Positions 8,342 to 16,335 of a DNA stretch of 47,298 nt are shown in pieces (the stretch's first letter is position 1; each line of letters starts with the position of its first letter). The position numbers were made by a program, and so were the translations under genes. The DNA is from Bacteroidota bacterium. GTDB taxonomy: Bacteria; Bacteroidota; Bacteroidia; Palsa-965. Under the pieces are notes generated by a model. It was not told the DNA's origin, ran no database searches, and was given only the letters and a program-made list of their open reading frames with translations. The stretch is from the NCBI GenBank assembly GCA_013298545.1, contig JAAFIA010000036.1:1-47298 (forward strand), in the 5' to 3' direction.

Positions 8342-8410
8342 CGAACCCCCGGAAGTGTTACCTTCAACAGTTTTCAAGACTGCCGCAATCGACCACTCTG
8401 CCATTTCTCC
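8326..8410 (-). tRNA. tRNA-Ser (anticodon UGA)
   Basis: An 85-base class II tRNA. Acceptor strands GGAGAAA and TTTCTCC pair perfectly and are followed by the discriminator G. The anticodon loop is CTTGAAA, giving anticodon TGA, flanked by the stem GCAGT / ACTGT. A long variable arm (GAAGGTAACACTTC) is typical of tRNA-Ser, and the T loop reads GGTTCGAATCC. CCA is not encoded; the gene is followed by CTTTAA. It reads UCA and related serine codons. Its 3' end is duplicated 180 bp downstream. Confidence 0.96.
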
Positions 8411-8592
8411 GAGGGCAAAATTAACAAAGAGATTTTATTCTGGAAGTGAATTGAAAAATAAAATGTTTCTTTTTCTTTTTATTCTTCTATTTCACTCATT
8501 ATCAGTCGCTAGCAAAGCCTATTCCATGAAAAATATTTTCATAAACTCCTGCTTACACGCATTTTTGCGCATTTTTCGCCCAAAGAAATCGG

Positions 8593-8600
8593 TACTTTTG
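8593..8600 (+). promoter_or_regulatory. Possible TAnnTTTG promoter element for the 8604 gene
   Basis: TACTTTTG matches the Bacteroidota -7 element. It lies just upstream of a signal-peptide coding stretch and supports a translation start downstream of it rather than the longer in-frame ATGs. No clear -33 element is visible. Confidence 0.35.
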
Positions 8601-8603
8601 CTT

Positions 8604-9461
8604 GTGATTCGTTTCAATTGCTTGCTTTTCAGATGGCCTCAGATCAGTTTCTTGCTGTTCTTGCTTTCCTTCTCGTCATCCGTTTTGGGGCAAGTCGATT
8701 CGCTTTCGCCCTTGGATGTTGTTGGTCGCTATATTTCTCTAGCCGGATTTCCAAACAAAGCCCCTTATTTCTGCTGCGAACTGGCTGCCGAATCGCGAAG
8801 CGATTCGACCTTGGGCCAATTGCTCCCGAAAAATGTAAAACGTTCTACGCACCTGATTTCGCAAGATAGTACCCGCGCCATTGTTTCGGTTTGGTTGCGC
8901 GATTCCATGACCTCGCGCGATTTTTACCTGTACCTCGGTCACAACAAAACACGGTGGGTGATGATTTGCATTCGCTCATTAGTCTTGACCGATGCGGCCC
9001 GCGACGAAATTAAACGGCTCGACAGTGTTCCCATTCGCGAACGCGGAAAAATTTACAGCAAAAAAACAGGGCGCGACTGGAACTTTGAACGCAACAATAC
9101 CTTGCTCTGGCTTGCCGCCGATACCGATCTGGTTCAACATTTCAGGCAAAATGAAAAAGCCTTTGAAGCCGCGCGGAAACAAATTGCCAAAGAAAAACTC
9201 ATCGCTCCTGGCGATACCGTTTGTGCCAATGTGATGGTGCATAAAAAAATTGTCAAACAACTCGATCGTGCATTGATTCGCGAAGTAACAATGGATCGCG
9301 GCTATCCGGGAACGTTGTTGTTTGTGGTGGGTGGTATTGGCGACAATGCTGTTGGCTACATGTATCAACCCGATCCAACAAAATTGCCGCCTTGCAACAC
9401 ACGGTATTATATTTTAATTCGTCCACTCGGCAAGGGTTGGTATTTGTATAAAACAACCTGA
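8604..9461 (+). CDS. Secreted protein of unknown function
   Basis: The reading frame is open far upstream, even across the antisense tRNA, so the start is uncertain. A good signal peptide (IRFNCLLFRWPQISFLLFLL, then SFSSSVLG|Q) begins at the GTG at 8604, right behind a TACTTTTG element. Alternatives are ATGs at 8463 and 8526 and a TTG at 8622. The mature part (about 255 residues) begins QVDSLSPLDVVGRYI and is an alpha/beta protein with several Trp/Tyr-rich strands. No family is recognised and no catalytic motif is seen. The next gene, also secreted, starts 34 bp after its stop, so both may be expressed together. Confidence 0.6.
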   Translation: MIRFNCLLFRWPQISFLLFLLSFSSSVLGQVDSLSPLDVVGRYISLAGFPNKAPYFCCELAAESRSDSTLGQLLPKNVKRSTHLISQDSTRAIVSVWLRDSMTSRDFYLYLGHNKTRWVMICIRSLVLTDAARDEIKRLDSVPIRERGKIYSKKTGRDWNFERNNTLLWLAADTDLVQHFRQNEKAFEAARKQIAKEKLIAPGDTVCANVMVHKKIVKQLDRALIREVTMDRGYPGTLLFVVGGIGDNAVGYMYQPDPTKLPPCNTRYYILIRPLGKGWYLYKTT

Positions 9462-9495
9462 GCAACGAAATCATTCGGCCAACGTCTTATCTGAT

Positions 9496-10746
9496 ATGAA
9501 ATCTTTTTTTGCGGCTTTGCTATTTATCTGCTTCAGCCATTCCCTACAAGCCCGTGTTACCTGCGATTCGTTGCACAAACTCGTCAAACGTGGCGATTTT
9601 TTTTTGCTTGACGATGCCTTGCGTGGAAAACCGGCTTTGCGTGTTATGGATAGTTTGTTTTTTTCGGCCATTCGTTTTCAGGCGTTTAATTTGCTCGATT
9701 ATGCGACTACCGATGCCCGCAAGGTATTGGGTGAACTGAAAGAGCCATTACCCGATTCAGCCTTGTTGCAATTGCACGAATTGATGGCCGAAAATGCCAT
9801 GAAGCGTTACCGCTATTACGAAGCAAAAACATGGAACAATACCATCTTGCGCCGCTTCGCGTCGATTCTTACGCCCGAGCGCAAAGCAGAAATTGAAAAC
9901 AATTTAGCCTTGGCGCAAGCCCTCGCGCACACCCTCCCGCAAGAAGTAAAACGCAAACAAACCTGCGAAATCACTTACACTTACGACAAAGCGGGATTGA
10001 TGCGAGTACCGGTAAAATCGGCGGGCATACAATCCGATTTTGTATTTGATACGGGCGCGAATCTCTCCACCATTACGGCATCGCTTGCCAAATCGATGAA
10101 ATTTAGAATGCTTCAAGGAACCGTAAATGTCAATACGTCGAGTGGCAATATCGTGAAAGCCAATCTTGCCGAAGCGGATTCCTTGGTGATGGGCGATCTG
10201 TTTTTTTACCATGTTGTGTTTTTAGTCTTGAGCGATGCTGATTTAAAATTTCTGGGTGGTTTGTATAAAATTGATGGTATTCTTGGCTATCCGGTTATTG
10301 CACAAGCGGGCACGGTTCATATTTTCCAAAATGGGCGCATGCGTTTTGACGAGGCGGTGGCGGCTGGTACGCGTTCCAATTTATCTTTGGCTGGTTATAC
10401 GCCGATGCTTGAACTAACAATTGCAGACGAGCGCACAGCACTAGTATTTGATTCGGGTGCAGGTAAGTCGATGCTTGGTTCCGATTTCTCATATCGTCAT
10501 GCCGATTTATGTGCGAAGGGGAAGCGGAAGGCCGTGCGTGTAGGCGGTGCGGGGGGTAGCCGCAAACTGAAAGCAATGGCCTTAAAAAATATCCCGTGGA
10601 CAATCGGCAGCAAAACAGCCGCTTTTCAGTCTATTCTGGCGGCTCATCCACAAGCCAATCAACACGGGTACATAGGGCAAGATGTCATTAAAGCATCGAC
10701 AGAGGTGATCATTGATTGGAAGAATATGCGGATGGAATTGCGTTGA
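9496..10746 (+). CDS. Secreted retropepsin-like aspartic protease
   Basis: A 416-residue protein with a signal peptide (MKSFFAALLFICFSHSLQA). An N-terminal helical region (about residues 25-155) is followed by two aspartyl-protease half-domains. The first has FDTGANLST with D185-T-G, the second VFDSGAGKS with D319-S-G; hydrophobic-hydrophobic-Gly segments (FLGGLY; HGYIGQD) follow each. Two D(T/S)G motifs in one chain mean a pseudo-dimeric active site can form within the monomer, as in pepsins, although each half looks retropepsin-like. It is predicted to be exported and to act in the periplasm or outside. Substrate unknown. Confidence 0.82.
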   Translation: MKSFFAALLFICFSHSLQARVTCDSLHKLVKRGDFFLLDDALRGKPALRVMDSLFFSAIRFQAFNLLDYATTDARKVLGELKEPLPDSALLQLHELMAENAMKRYRYYEAKTWNNTILRRFASILTPERKAEIENNLALAQALAHTLPQEVKRKQTCEITYTYDKAGLMRVPVKSAGIQSDFVFDTGANLSTITASLAKSMKFRMLQGTVNVNTSSGNIVKANLAEADSLVMGDLFFYHVVFLVLSDADLKFLGGLYKIDGILGYPVIAQAGTVHIFQNGRMRFDEAVAAGTRSNLSLAGYTPMLELTIADERTALVFDSGAGKSMLGSDFSYRHADLCAKGKRKAVRVGGAGGSRKLKAMALKNIPWTIGSKTAAFQSILAAHPQANQHGYIGQDVIKASTEVIIDWKNMRMELR

Positions 10747-10784
10747 ATATTTTTTGTGCTGGTTTGTTTCTGAAATTTGTATGT

Positions 10785-10812
10785 TTCTAACTCGCTCCGC
10801 TCGTTTTTTTTA
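10785..10812 (+). repeat. 28-bp dispersed module, copy 1
   Basis: TTCTAACTCGCTCCGCTCG followed by eight T and an A. It recurs in reverse complement at 25053-25080 with one mismatch. The core ACTCGCTCCGCTCG is imperfectly palindromic. In both places the module is followed by GAGAC/GTCTC-rich sequence. Confidence 0.8.
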
Positions 10813-10922
10813 GACGTGAGACAAGAGACGAGAGACATGAGACTGGGTTGCCCTTCGGCATAGAGAGATGGGTTGGTATAATTCTATACAATCTCATGTC
10901 TCTCGTCTCTCGTCTCACGTCT
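10812..10922. repeat. Long inverted repeat (31-bp arms)
   Basis: The arm at 10812-10842 (AGACGTGAGAC, AAG, then AGACGAGAGACATGAGA) is complementary to 10892-10922 at 28 of 31 positions; only the middle AAG/CTC triplet fails to pair. The loop is 49 bp. Transcribed, it would form a very stable stem. Confidence 0.85.
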
Positions 10923-10926
10923 CAAG

Positions 10927-11049
10927 TCTGCGCGGCTAGTGCGGGAAGAAAAACCTCACGTCTCAAGTCTGCGCGGCTAGTGCGGGAAGAAAAACCTCAC
11001 GTCTCATGTCTGCGCGGCTAGTGCGGGAAGAAAAATCTCATGTCTCTTG
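10927..11049 (+). repeat. 41-bp tandem repeat, three copies
   Basis: Copies at 10927-10967, 10968-11008 and 11009-11049. Each starts TCTGCGCGGCTAGTGCGGGA and ends with a CTCACGTCTCAAG-type tail. The first two are almost identical; the third differs at a few positions in the tail. There are no unique spacers, so this is not a CRISPR array. Confidence 0.88.
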
Positions 11050-11179
11050 TTACAAATCCTCAGGCATTGTGGTGGCGTTTTAAATTTCCCCCAAGGCTTT
11101 GTATTTATTCTTATTTTCGTTGCGCTTACAACACGATTCGTTTTCTTACAAAACCACATTCATCAAACACATTCAACGC

Positions 11180-13138
11180 ATGGCGTTTAACGATTTATTC
11201 CGTAAAAAAACAGTTTCGCAAATTCTCGCACAAGTTGAGAAAGAAGGTAGCGACGGGCATGGCGGTTCGATGGCCAAACATTTGGGCGTTCGCGACTTAA
11301 CAGCCTTAGGCATTGCGGCCATCATTGGTGCCGGAATTTTCACAACCATTGGTACAGCCAGTTTTGATGGCGGACCGGGTGTTATTTTCCTGTTCATCTT
11401 TACTGCTATTGCTTGCGGATTTGCAGCCTTTGCGTATGCCGAGTTTGCCTCGCTCCTACCCGTTTCGGGAAGTGCTTACACGTATTCGTATGTCGCTTTT
11501 GGCGAATTGTTTGCATGGATTATCGGCTGGGCCTTGATTATGGAATACGCCATTGGTAACGTAGCCGTTGCTTTGGGCTGGTCGGGCTATTTTACGAGTT
11601 TTCTCGAAAGTGGAGGCATTCATCTTCCACAATGGCTCACAACCGATTTTTTCTCGGCCTCGCGGGGTTTTGAAACGGCACAAGGATTACTCGCCGAATC
11701 GCATTCGCTTACTTCACTTGATGCCGGTTTGCTCGAAAACTGGTTAGCGTGGAAACATGCGCCACAAATTTTTGGCTTACGCATCATCATCGACGCTCCC
11801 GCGCTTTTAATTGTTGCCCTCATTACGGCCTTAGTTTACCGTGGCATTAAAGAATCGCGCAATGCAAGTAATTTGATGGTGGTCATTAAACTTGCTGTTA
11901 TTCTTTTAGTTATTGCCGTAGGAATATTTTACGTCGATTCCGAAAATTGGGATCCATTTACACCCAACGGTATTCCGGGAATTTTAAAAGGTGTTTCCGC
12001 CGTATTCTTTGCCTACATCGGGTTCGATGCTATTTCTACCACTGCCGAAGAATGCAAAGACCCGCAACGCGATCTCCCGCGCGGCATGATGTGGGCCATC
12101 ATCATTTGTACCATTCTCTATATTCTCATTGCACTCGTTTTGACGGGCATGGTGAGCTACACCGAATTGCAAGTTTCCGATCCACTCGCATTTGTCTTTG
12201 ACCGATTAGATTTGAAATGGTTATCTGGCATTATTGCGGTCAGCGCCATTGTTGCTATGGCAAGTGTTTTACTCGTATTCCAACTTGGTCAGCCTCGTAT
12301 TTGGATGAGCATGAGTCGCGATGGCTTGCTACCCAAACCATTTGCACGCATTCATCCGCGTTTCAAAACACCTTCCTTCTCAACCGTAATTACAGGTTTG
12401 CTCGTGTGTTCAGGTGTGGTGTTTTTGGATATGAAAACAGTAACCGATTTAACCAGTATCGGAACCTTGTTTGCTTTTGTGCTCGTGTGTGCCGGTGTCT
12501 TGCGCTTGCGTTCGTTGCCCGATGCGCCACAATCGAAATTCAAAACGCCTTACATCAATTCCCGCTTTATTATTCCAGCACTTTTTGTACTGGCTTGTAT
12601 TTTGGTAAGCATGTACAACCTACCCAATGCGAAAGACTTTTTTAGTTCGCGCGACATCAATTCCGTTGAACTTGTTTCCGATTCGCTTGCTAAAAATCCG
12701 GCCACCAATCAAGCACTCCGAACCGCGCTTTCGGGACAAGTAAAACTGGCTGCTGAAGTATTTGATACAACAATTACTTCATCCTTACTCGGTCAACTTT
12801 CCGAAACACAATACCGCGATTTTGCATTGAGCCTTCCTGCAAATTCCGATGTGCGCAAAACAATGATTCATTCGGGCATGGGTGTATTTGCCGAAAATAT
12901 TCCCATGTGGCTTTTTATACTCGTCAGCATCTGGATCGTGATCTCTTGCGTACGCATGAAACATTCACTCATTCCGGTTCTGGGCCTTGTTTCGTGTTTA
13001 TACATGATGGTTCAAGTACCCTTCATCAGTTGGGTTGGCTTTACCATCTGGTTGATTATTGGCCTGTGTATTTATTTCGGATATGGACGCAAAAACAGTC
13101 GTTTAGGCTTGATGCAAAAAGAAAACGCTAACGTATGA
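11180..13138 (+). CDS. APC-family amino acid permease with a large soluble insertion
   Basis: A 652-residue membrane protein. It shows the APC N-terminal signature (LTALGIAAIIGAGIFTTIG) in the first membrane helix and about twelve or more hydrophobic segments overall. It most resembles the cationic/neutral amino-acid transporter branch (YfnA/CAT-like), which imports amino acids by proton or solute coupling. Unusually, residues about 480-573 (from YNLPNAKDFF to AENIPMWL) are a hydrophilic, Ser/Ala/Leu-rich stretch of nearly 100 residues between late membrane segments. I chose the ATG beginning MAFNDLFRKK; an upstream ATG would add 27 unlikely residues. It overlaps the next gene by ATGA, so the two are translationally coupled. 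Confidence 0.88.
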   Translation: MAFNDLFRKKTVSQILAQVEKEGSDGHGGSMAKHLGVRDLTALGIAAIIGAGIFTTIGTASFDGGPGVIFLFIFTAIACGFAAFAYAEFASLLPVSGSAYTYSYVAFGELFAWIIGWALIMEYAIGNVAVALGWSGYFTSFLESGGIHLPQWLTTDFFSASRGFETAQGLLAESHSLTSLDAGLLENWLAWKHAPQIFGLRIIIDAPALLIVALITALVYRGIKESRNASNLMVVIKLAVILLVIAVGIFYVDSENWDPFTPNGIPGILKGVSAVFFAYIGFDAISTTAEECKDPQRDLPRGMMWAIIICTILYILIALVLTGMVSYTELQVSDPLAFVFDRLDLKWLSGIIAVSAIVAMASVLLVFQLGQPRIWMSMSRDGLLPKPFARIHPRFKTPSFSTVITGLLVCSGVVFLDMKTVTDLTSIGTLFAFVLVCAGVLRLRSLPDAPQSKFKTPYINSRFIIPALFVLACILVSMYNLPNAKDFFSSRDINSVELVSDSLAKNPATNQALRTALSGQVKLAAEVFDTTITSSLLGQLSETQYRDFALSLPANSDVRKTMIHSGMGVFAENIPMWLFILVSIWIVISCVRMKHSLIPVLGLVSCLYMMVQVPFISWVGFTIWLIIGLCIYFGYGRKNSRLGLMQKENANV

Positions 13139-13899
13139 ACGGAAAAATTGCACTGATAACAGGCGCAACTGCCGGAATCGGAAAAGCTACTGCAGATATT
13201 TTTGCTTCGCATGGCTGGAACATCATCATTACCGGACGTAGAAAACTGCGTCTCGATGTAGCTGAACGTCAATTAAAAGAAAAATACGGCGTAGATGTGC
13301 TTTCGCTTTGCTTCGATGTTCGTCATAACGATGAAGTAAAAAAAGCAATTGATGCGCTTCCCGAAAAATGGCGCGCGATTGATGTCTTGGTTAACAATGC
13401 CGGACTGGCTGCGGGCCTCGGCCCTATTCAAGAAGGGGCACTCGATGATTGGGAACGCATGATTGATACGAATGTAAAAGGTTTATTGTATGTCAGTCGC
13501 GCCGTTTCGCCGCTTTTGATTGCACGAAAAAAAGGACACATCATCAACATTGGCTCCATTGCCGGAAAAGAAGTTTATCCAAACGGCAATGTGTATTGTG
13601 CGACCAAACATGCGGTAGATGCCTTGAGCAAAGGCATGCGTTTGGATTTATTGCAACATGGTGTTTGTGTAACACAAATTGCGCCGGGCATGGTTGAAAC
13701 CGAATTTTCAATCGTGCGTTTTAAAGGCGACGAACAACGCGCCAAGCAAGTATATCAAGGCATGCAGCCACTCACTGCCGACGATATTGCCGAAACAATT
13801 TATTGGACAGCAACTCGTCCGGCGCATGTCAATATCAATGATCTTATAATTGTACCAGCTGCTCAGGGCAGTTCATCCCATGTCGTTCGTAAAGCATAA
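13135..13899 (+). CDS. Short-chain dehydrogenase/reductase, YdfG-like
   Basis: A 254-residue classical SDR. The Rossmann motif is TGATAGIGKA (residues 9-18), NNAG lies at 87-90, and the catalytic S141, Y154 and K158 are in the GSIAGKEVYPNGNVYCATK region. An Arg-rich turn (TGRRKLRL) after the second beta strand suggests NADP(H). The LGPIQEGALDDWERMIDTNV pattern is typical of the YdfG branch (3-hydroxy acid / serine dehydrogenases), so a small hydroxy acid is a plausible substrate. It overlaps the permease gene by 4 bp and the amidohydrolase gene by 20 bp. This implies one transcript and possibly a shared amino-acid or hydroxy-acid catabolic role. Confidence 0.88.
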   Translation: MNGKIALITGATAGIGKATADIFASHGWNIIITGRRKLRLDVAERQLKEKYGVDVLSLCFDVRHNDEVKKAIDALPEKWRAIDVLVNNAGLAAGLGPIQEGALDDWERMIDTNVKGLLYVSRAVSPLLIARKKGHIINIGSIAGKEVYPNGNVYCATKHAVDALSKGMRLDLLQHGVCVTQIAPGMVETEFSIVRFKGDEQRAKQVYQGMQPLTADDIAETIYWTATRPAHVNINDLIIVPAAQGSSSHVVRKA

Positions 13900-15571
13900 A
13901 TTTCGTTTTCTCTTTTTAGCTCCACTCGTGCTGCTGTTTGCGTGTTCGGGGCGCGAGCAGGTAGATTTAATTGTACATCATGCGCGTGTTTATACGGTTG
14001 ATGGCGGAAATGCCAAACTCGAAAGTTTTGCGGTGCGCGATGGAAAAATTGTGGCCGTTGGAACAAATGAGTCGATTGCAGCTATGTATAAAGCTTACAA
14101 CGAACTGCATGCGGAAGGGAAAACAATTTTACCGGGATTGATTGATGCGCATTGTCATTTTTTAGCTTACGGAAAAGGAACACAAGAATGTGATCTGATG
14201 GGAACAAAATCGTTTGCCGAAATGATCGAGCGTGTGAAAAAATATGCGGCAACCAATAAACGTCCGTGGATCGTTGGTCGTGGCTGGGATCAAAACGACT
14301 GGGCGGATAAAACGTACCCTGATCGGGCCATGTTGGATTCGTTGTTTCCACGGATTCCGGTTTTGTTGAAACGTATTGATGGACATGCGGCGTTGGCCAA
14401 TGGCGAAGCGTTACGACGGGCCAAGGTTACAGATTCATTGCGGGTAACGGGTGGCGAATTGTTGCGCCGTGAAGATGGTTCGTATTCGGGCATTTTGATT
14501 GACAATGGTGTTGAAGTGATCAATCGGGTGATTCCTGCGGCTGATGCGGCTTCTGTGCGGGAGGCGTTGTTGCGTGCGCAGCAAGATTGTTTCGCGCTTG
14601 GCATCACATCCATTACCGAAGCGGGTTTGATGAAATCGGATATTGATGCGATGGATGCCTTACAGCAAAAAGGCGATTTAAAAATGCGTATTTATGCCAT
14701 GTTGAGTGATAGCGCACCAAATTATGCGTGGTATATGAAACAAGGTCCGTACAAAACAGATCGCCTGCATGTACGTTCGTTTAAATTTTATGGCGATGGT
14801 GCGTTGGGATCGCGCGGGGCTTGCTTGTTGCAGCCTTACAGCGATTTGCCCGATCATTCGGGCTTCTTCCTCGAATCGAAAAAACATTATGAGGAAAAAT
14901 TTAAACTACTTGCCTCCAAAGGTTTTCAAATCAATACGCATTGCATCGGCGATTCGGCCAATCGTTTTTTCATGCAGTTGTACGGACAAATTTTATCGCA
15001 GTTGCCACGCACCGATACCACGCTTTCAGAAACCGATTTCCTCTCGAAATTTCGGTGGCGGATTGAGCATGCACAAGTTGTGAATCCGGCAGATTTGATT
15101 TTGTTTGAGCGTTGGAAAATCATTCCGTCTGTTCAACCCACACATGCCACCAGCGATATGTATTGGGCTGGCGCGCGGTTGGGCGAAGCAAGACTTGCAC
15201 ATGCTTATACATACAAGAGTTTGCTTGCGCGGGCGGGCGTGTTGCCACTTGGAACAGATTTTCCAGTAGAGCGTATTGAACCGATGAATACATTTTATGC
15301 GGCAGTAGCTCGACAAGATTTAAAAGGATTTCCTGAAAAAGGATTTCAGATGGGCGAAGCGCTATCGCGTTTGCAAACCTTGCGGGGCATGACCATTGAC
15401 GGTGCTTACGCGGCTTTTGAAGAAAATGAAAAAGGAAGCCTCGAACCCGGAAAATTTGCCGACTTCGTCATTCTTGACAACGACCCAATGACTTGCGAAA
15501 TTTCAAAAATACCAAGCATTAAAGTTCTGGCAACGTATTCAAACGGCGAACTTGTTTATAAAAAACCATGA
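13880..15571 (+). CDS. Lipoprotein amidohydrolase (YtcJ-like, amidohydrolase family 3)
   Basis: A 563-residue protein starting MSFVKHKF. A lipoprotein signal ends at LLFAC (C22), predicting membrane anchoring after export. The metal-dependent amidohydrolase fold is clear: GLIDAHCHF with H91 and H93, further metal-site candidates in INTHCIGDSAN and WRIEHAQV, a GTDFPVE strand, and the closing LEPGKFADFVILD of the composite beta domain. These enzymes hydrolyse amide or ester bonds of small molecules; no specific substrate can be read. It overlaps the SDR gene by 20 bp and the outer-membrane protein gene by 4 bp. Confidence 0.88.
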   Translation: MSFVKHKFRFLFLAPLVLLFACSGREQVDLIVHHARVYTVDGGNAKLESFAVRDGKIVAVGTNESIAAMYKAYNELHAEGKTILPGLIDAHCHFLAYGKGTQECDLMGTKSFAEMIERVKKYAATNKRPWIVGRGWDQNDWADKTYPDRAMLDSLFPRIPVLLKRIDGHAALANGEALRRAKVTDSLRVTGGELLRREDGSYSGILIDNGVEVINRVIPAADAASVREALLRAQQDCFALGITSITEAGLMKSDIDAMDALQQKGDLKMRIYAMLSDSAPNYAWYMKQGPYKTDRLHVRSFKFYGDGALGSRGACLLQPYSDLPDHSGFFLESKKHYEEKFKLLASKGFQINTHCIGDSANRFFMQLYGQILSQLPRTDTTLSETDFLSKFRWRIEHAQVVNPADLILFERWKIIPSVQPTHATSDMYWAGARLGEARLAHAYTYKSLLARAGVLPLGTDFPVERIEPMNTFYAAVARQDLKGFPEKGFQMGEALSRLQTLRGMTIDGAYAAFEENEKGSLEPGKFADFVILDNDPMTCEISKIPSIKVLATYSNGELVYKKP

Positions 15572-16311
15572 AACAATTTCTGATTTCGTTTTTGCTATGT
15601 TCAACCCTTGCCCTTCATGCACGTTTACCCATGCGTGTTGCAGATGGTGGTGAGCCGGGTAAAAAGAATTATGCCATTACGTTTTCGGCATCTTCCCTCA
15701 TTTCATTCAATAGCGTTGATTTGCGCCACAGTTTACCAGCGCGTCCACGTTTTGGAATGGGTGGTGCAATGCGGTTTAGCATTTTTATTTCGGAGTCTTT
15801 TCATTTGCAAACCGGATTAGAGGTCTTGAGTCAAGGATGTTCGTTTGAGACGTATTATTTTGCGCCAGGACATTCCACGTTGTTTGATCGGAGTTTTGGC
15901 TATGTGCATCGGTTGCGGACGTATGAATTGTATGTTCCGGTATTGTTTCGTTTGGGATTGGCGGGCAATTCTTCCAATTCGCCTAAAACGGTTTATGTTA
16001 TTGGTGGCTGGTCGCCCAAATTAATTTTAGCGGCTTCTACCGATATTCGTAGTGCAGGAAATGGCCAAGGCATTTGGGGGGGCACAACGGAATTGGAATA
16101 CGAAAATTATTTTTGGGGCAAACAAACGGGCAATGTCTTGATGGCCGGAATGGGTATGGAAGATCGCATGGGATTGAAAGAAAAATTTATTACCTACGAA
16201 ATTAATTACCGTTACAATTTATCGCGGATTCGGTATCAAGGAAATTTCAATACGAATGATTTGATGATTAAAAATTCGTGCGTGAGCTTGAGCGTGGGCG
16301 TGCGGTTTTAA
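15568..16311 (+). CDS. Outer-membrane beta-barrel protein (PorT-like fold)
   Basis: A 247-residue protein with a signal peptide (MKQFLISFLLCSTLALHA). The rest is a series of alternating, amphipathic beta strands rich in Gly, Phe and Tyr (MGGAMRFSIFISESFHLQTG, YELYVPVLFRLGL, VSLSVGVRF). It ends in an aromatic residue, as outer-membrane barrels do. Length and pattern fit a small 8-10-strand barrel. It overlaps the amidohydrolase gene by 4 bp and is the last gene of the permease-SDR-amidohydrolase run. Confidence 0.75.
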   Translation: MKQFLISFLLCSTLALHARLPMRVADGGEPGKKNYAITFSASSLISFNSVDLRHSLPARPRFGMGGAMRFSIFISESFHLQTGLEVLSQGCSFETYYFAPGHSTLFDRSFGYVHRLRTYELYVPVLFRLGLAGNSSNSPKTVYVIGGWSPKLILAASTDIRSAGNGQGIWGGTTELEYENYFWGKQTGNVLMAGMGMEDRMGLKEKFITYEINYRYNLSRIRYQGNFNTNDLMIKNSCVSLSVGVRF

Positions 16312-16335
16312 GTAAGTCATCATAAAAATTAACAC

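Larger units (their letters stand above)
10747..11179. other. Intergenic repeat-rich region
   Basis: About 430 bp with no gene. It contains, in order, a 28-bp dispersed module (10785-10812), the two arms of a long hairpin (10812-10842 and 10892-10922) and three 41-bp tandem copies (10927-11049). The last 130 bp lead into the permease gene and hold only a weak TATTTTCG promoter-like match about 60 bp before its ATG. Confidence 0.7.

Noticed and set aside
8215-8424. 69-codon frame overlapping tRNA-Ser
   Set aside because: It runs through the tRNA and the repeat, with no coding features.
10927-11049. Three 41-bp direct repeats as a possible CRISPR
   Set aside because: Copies are directly adjacent with no unique spacers, and no cas genes are nearby.
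12217-12645. 142-codon frame within the permease gene in another frame
   Set aside because: Shadow of the permease; its residues are Cys/His-rich with no domain, and the permease frame has clear membrane helices.
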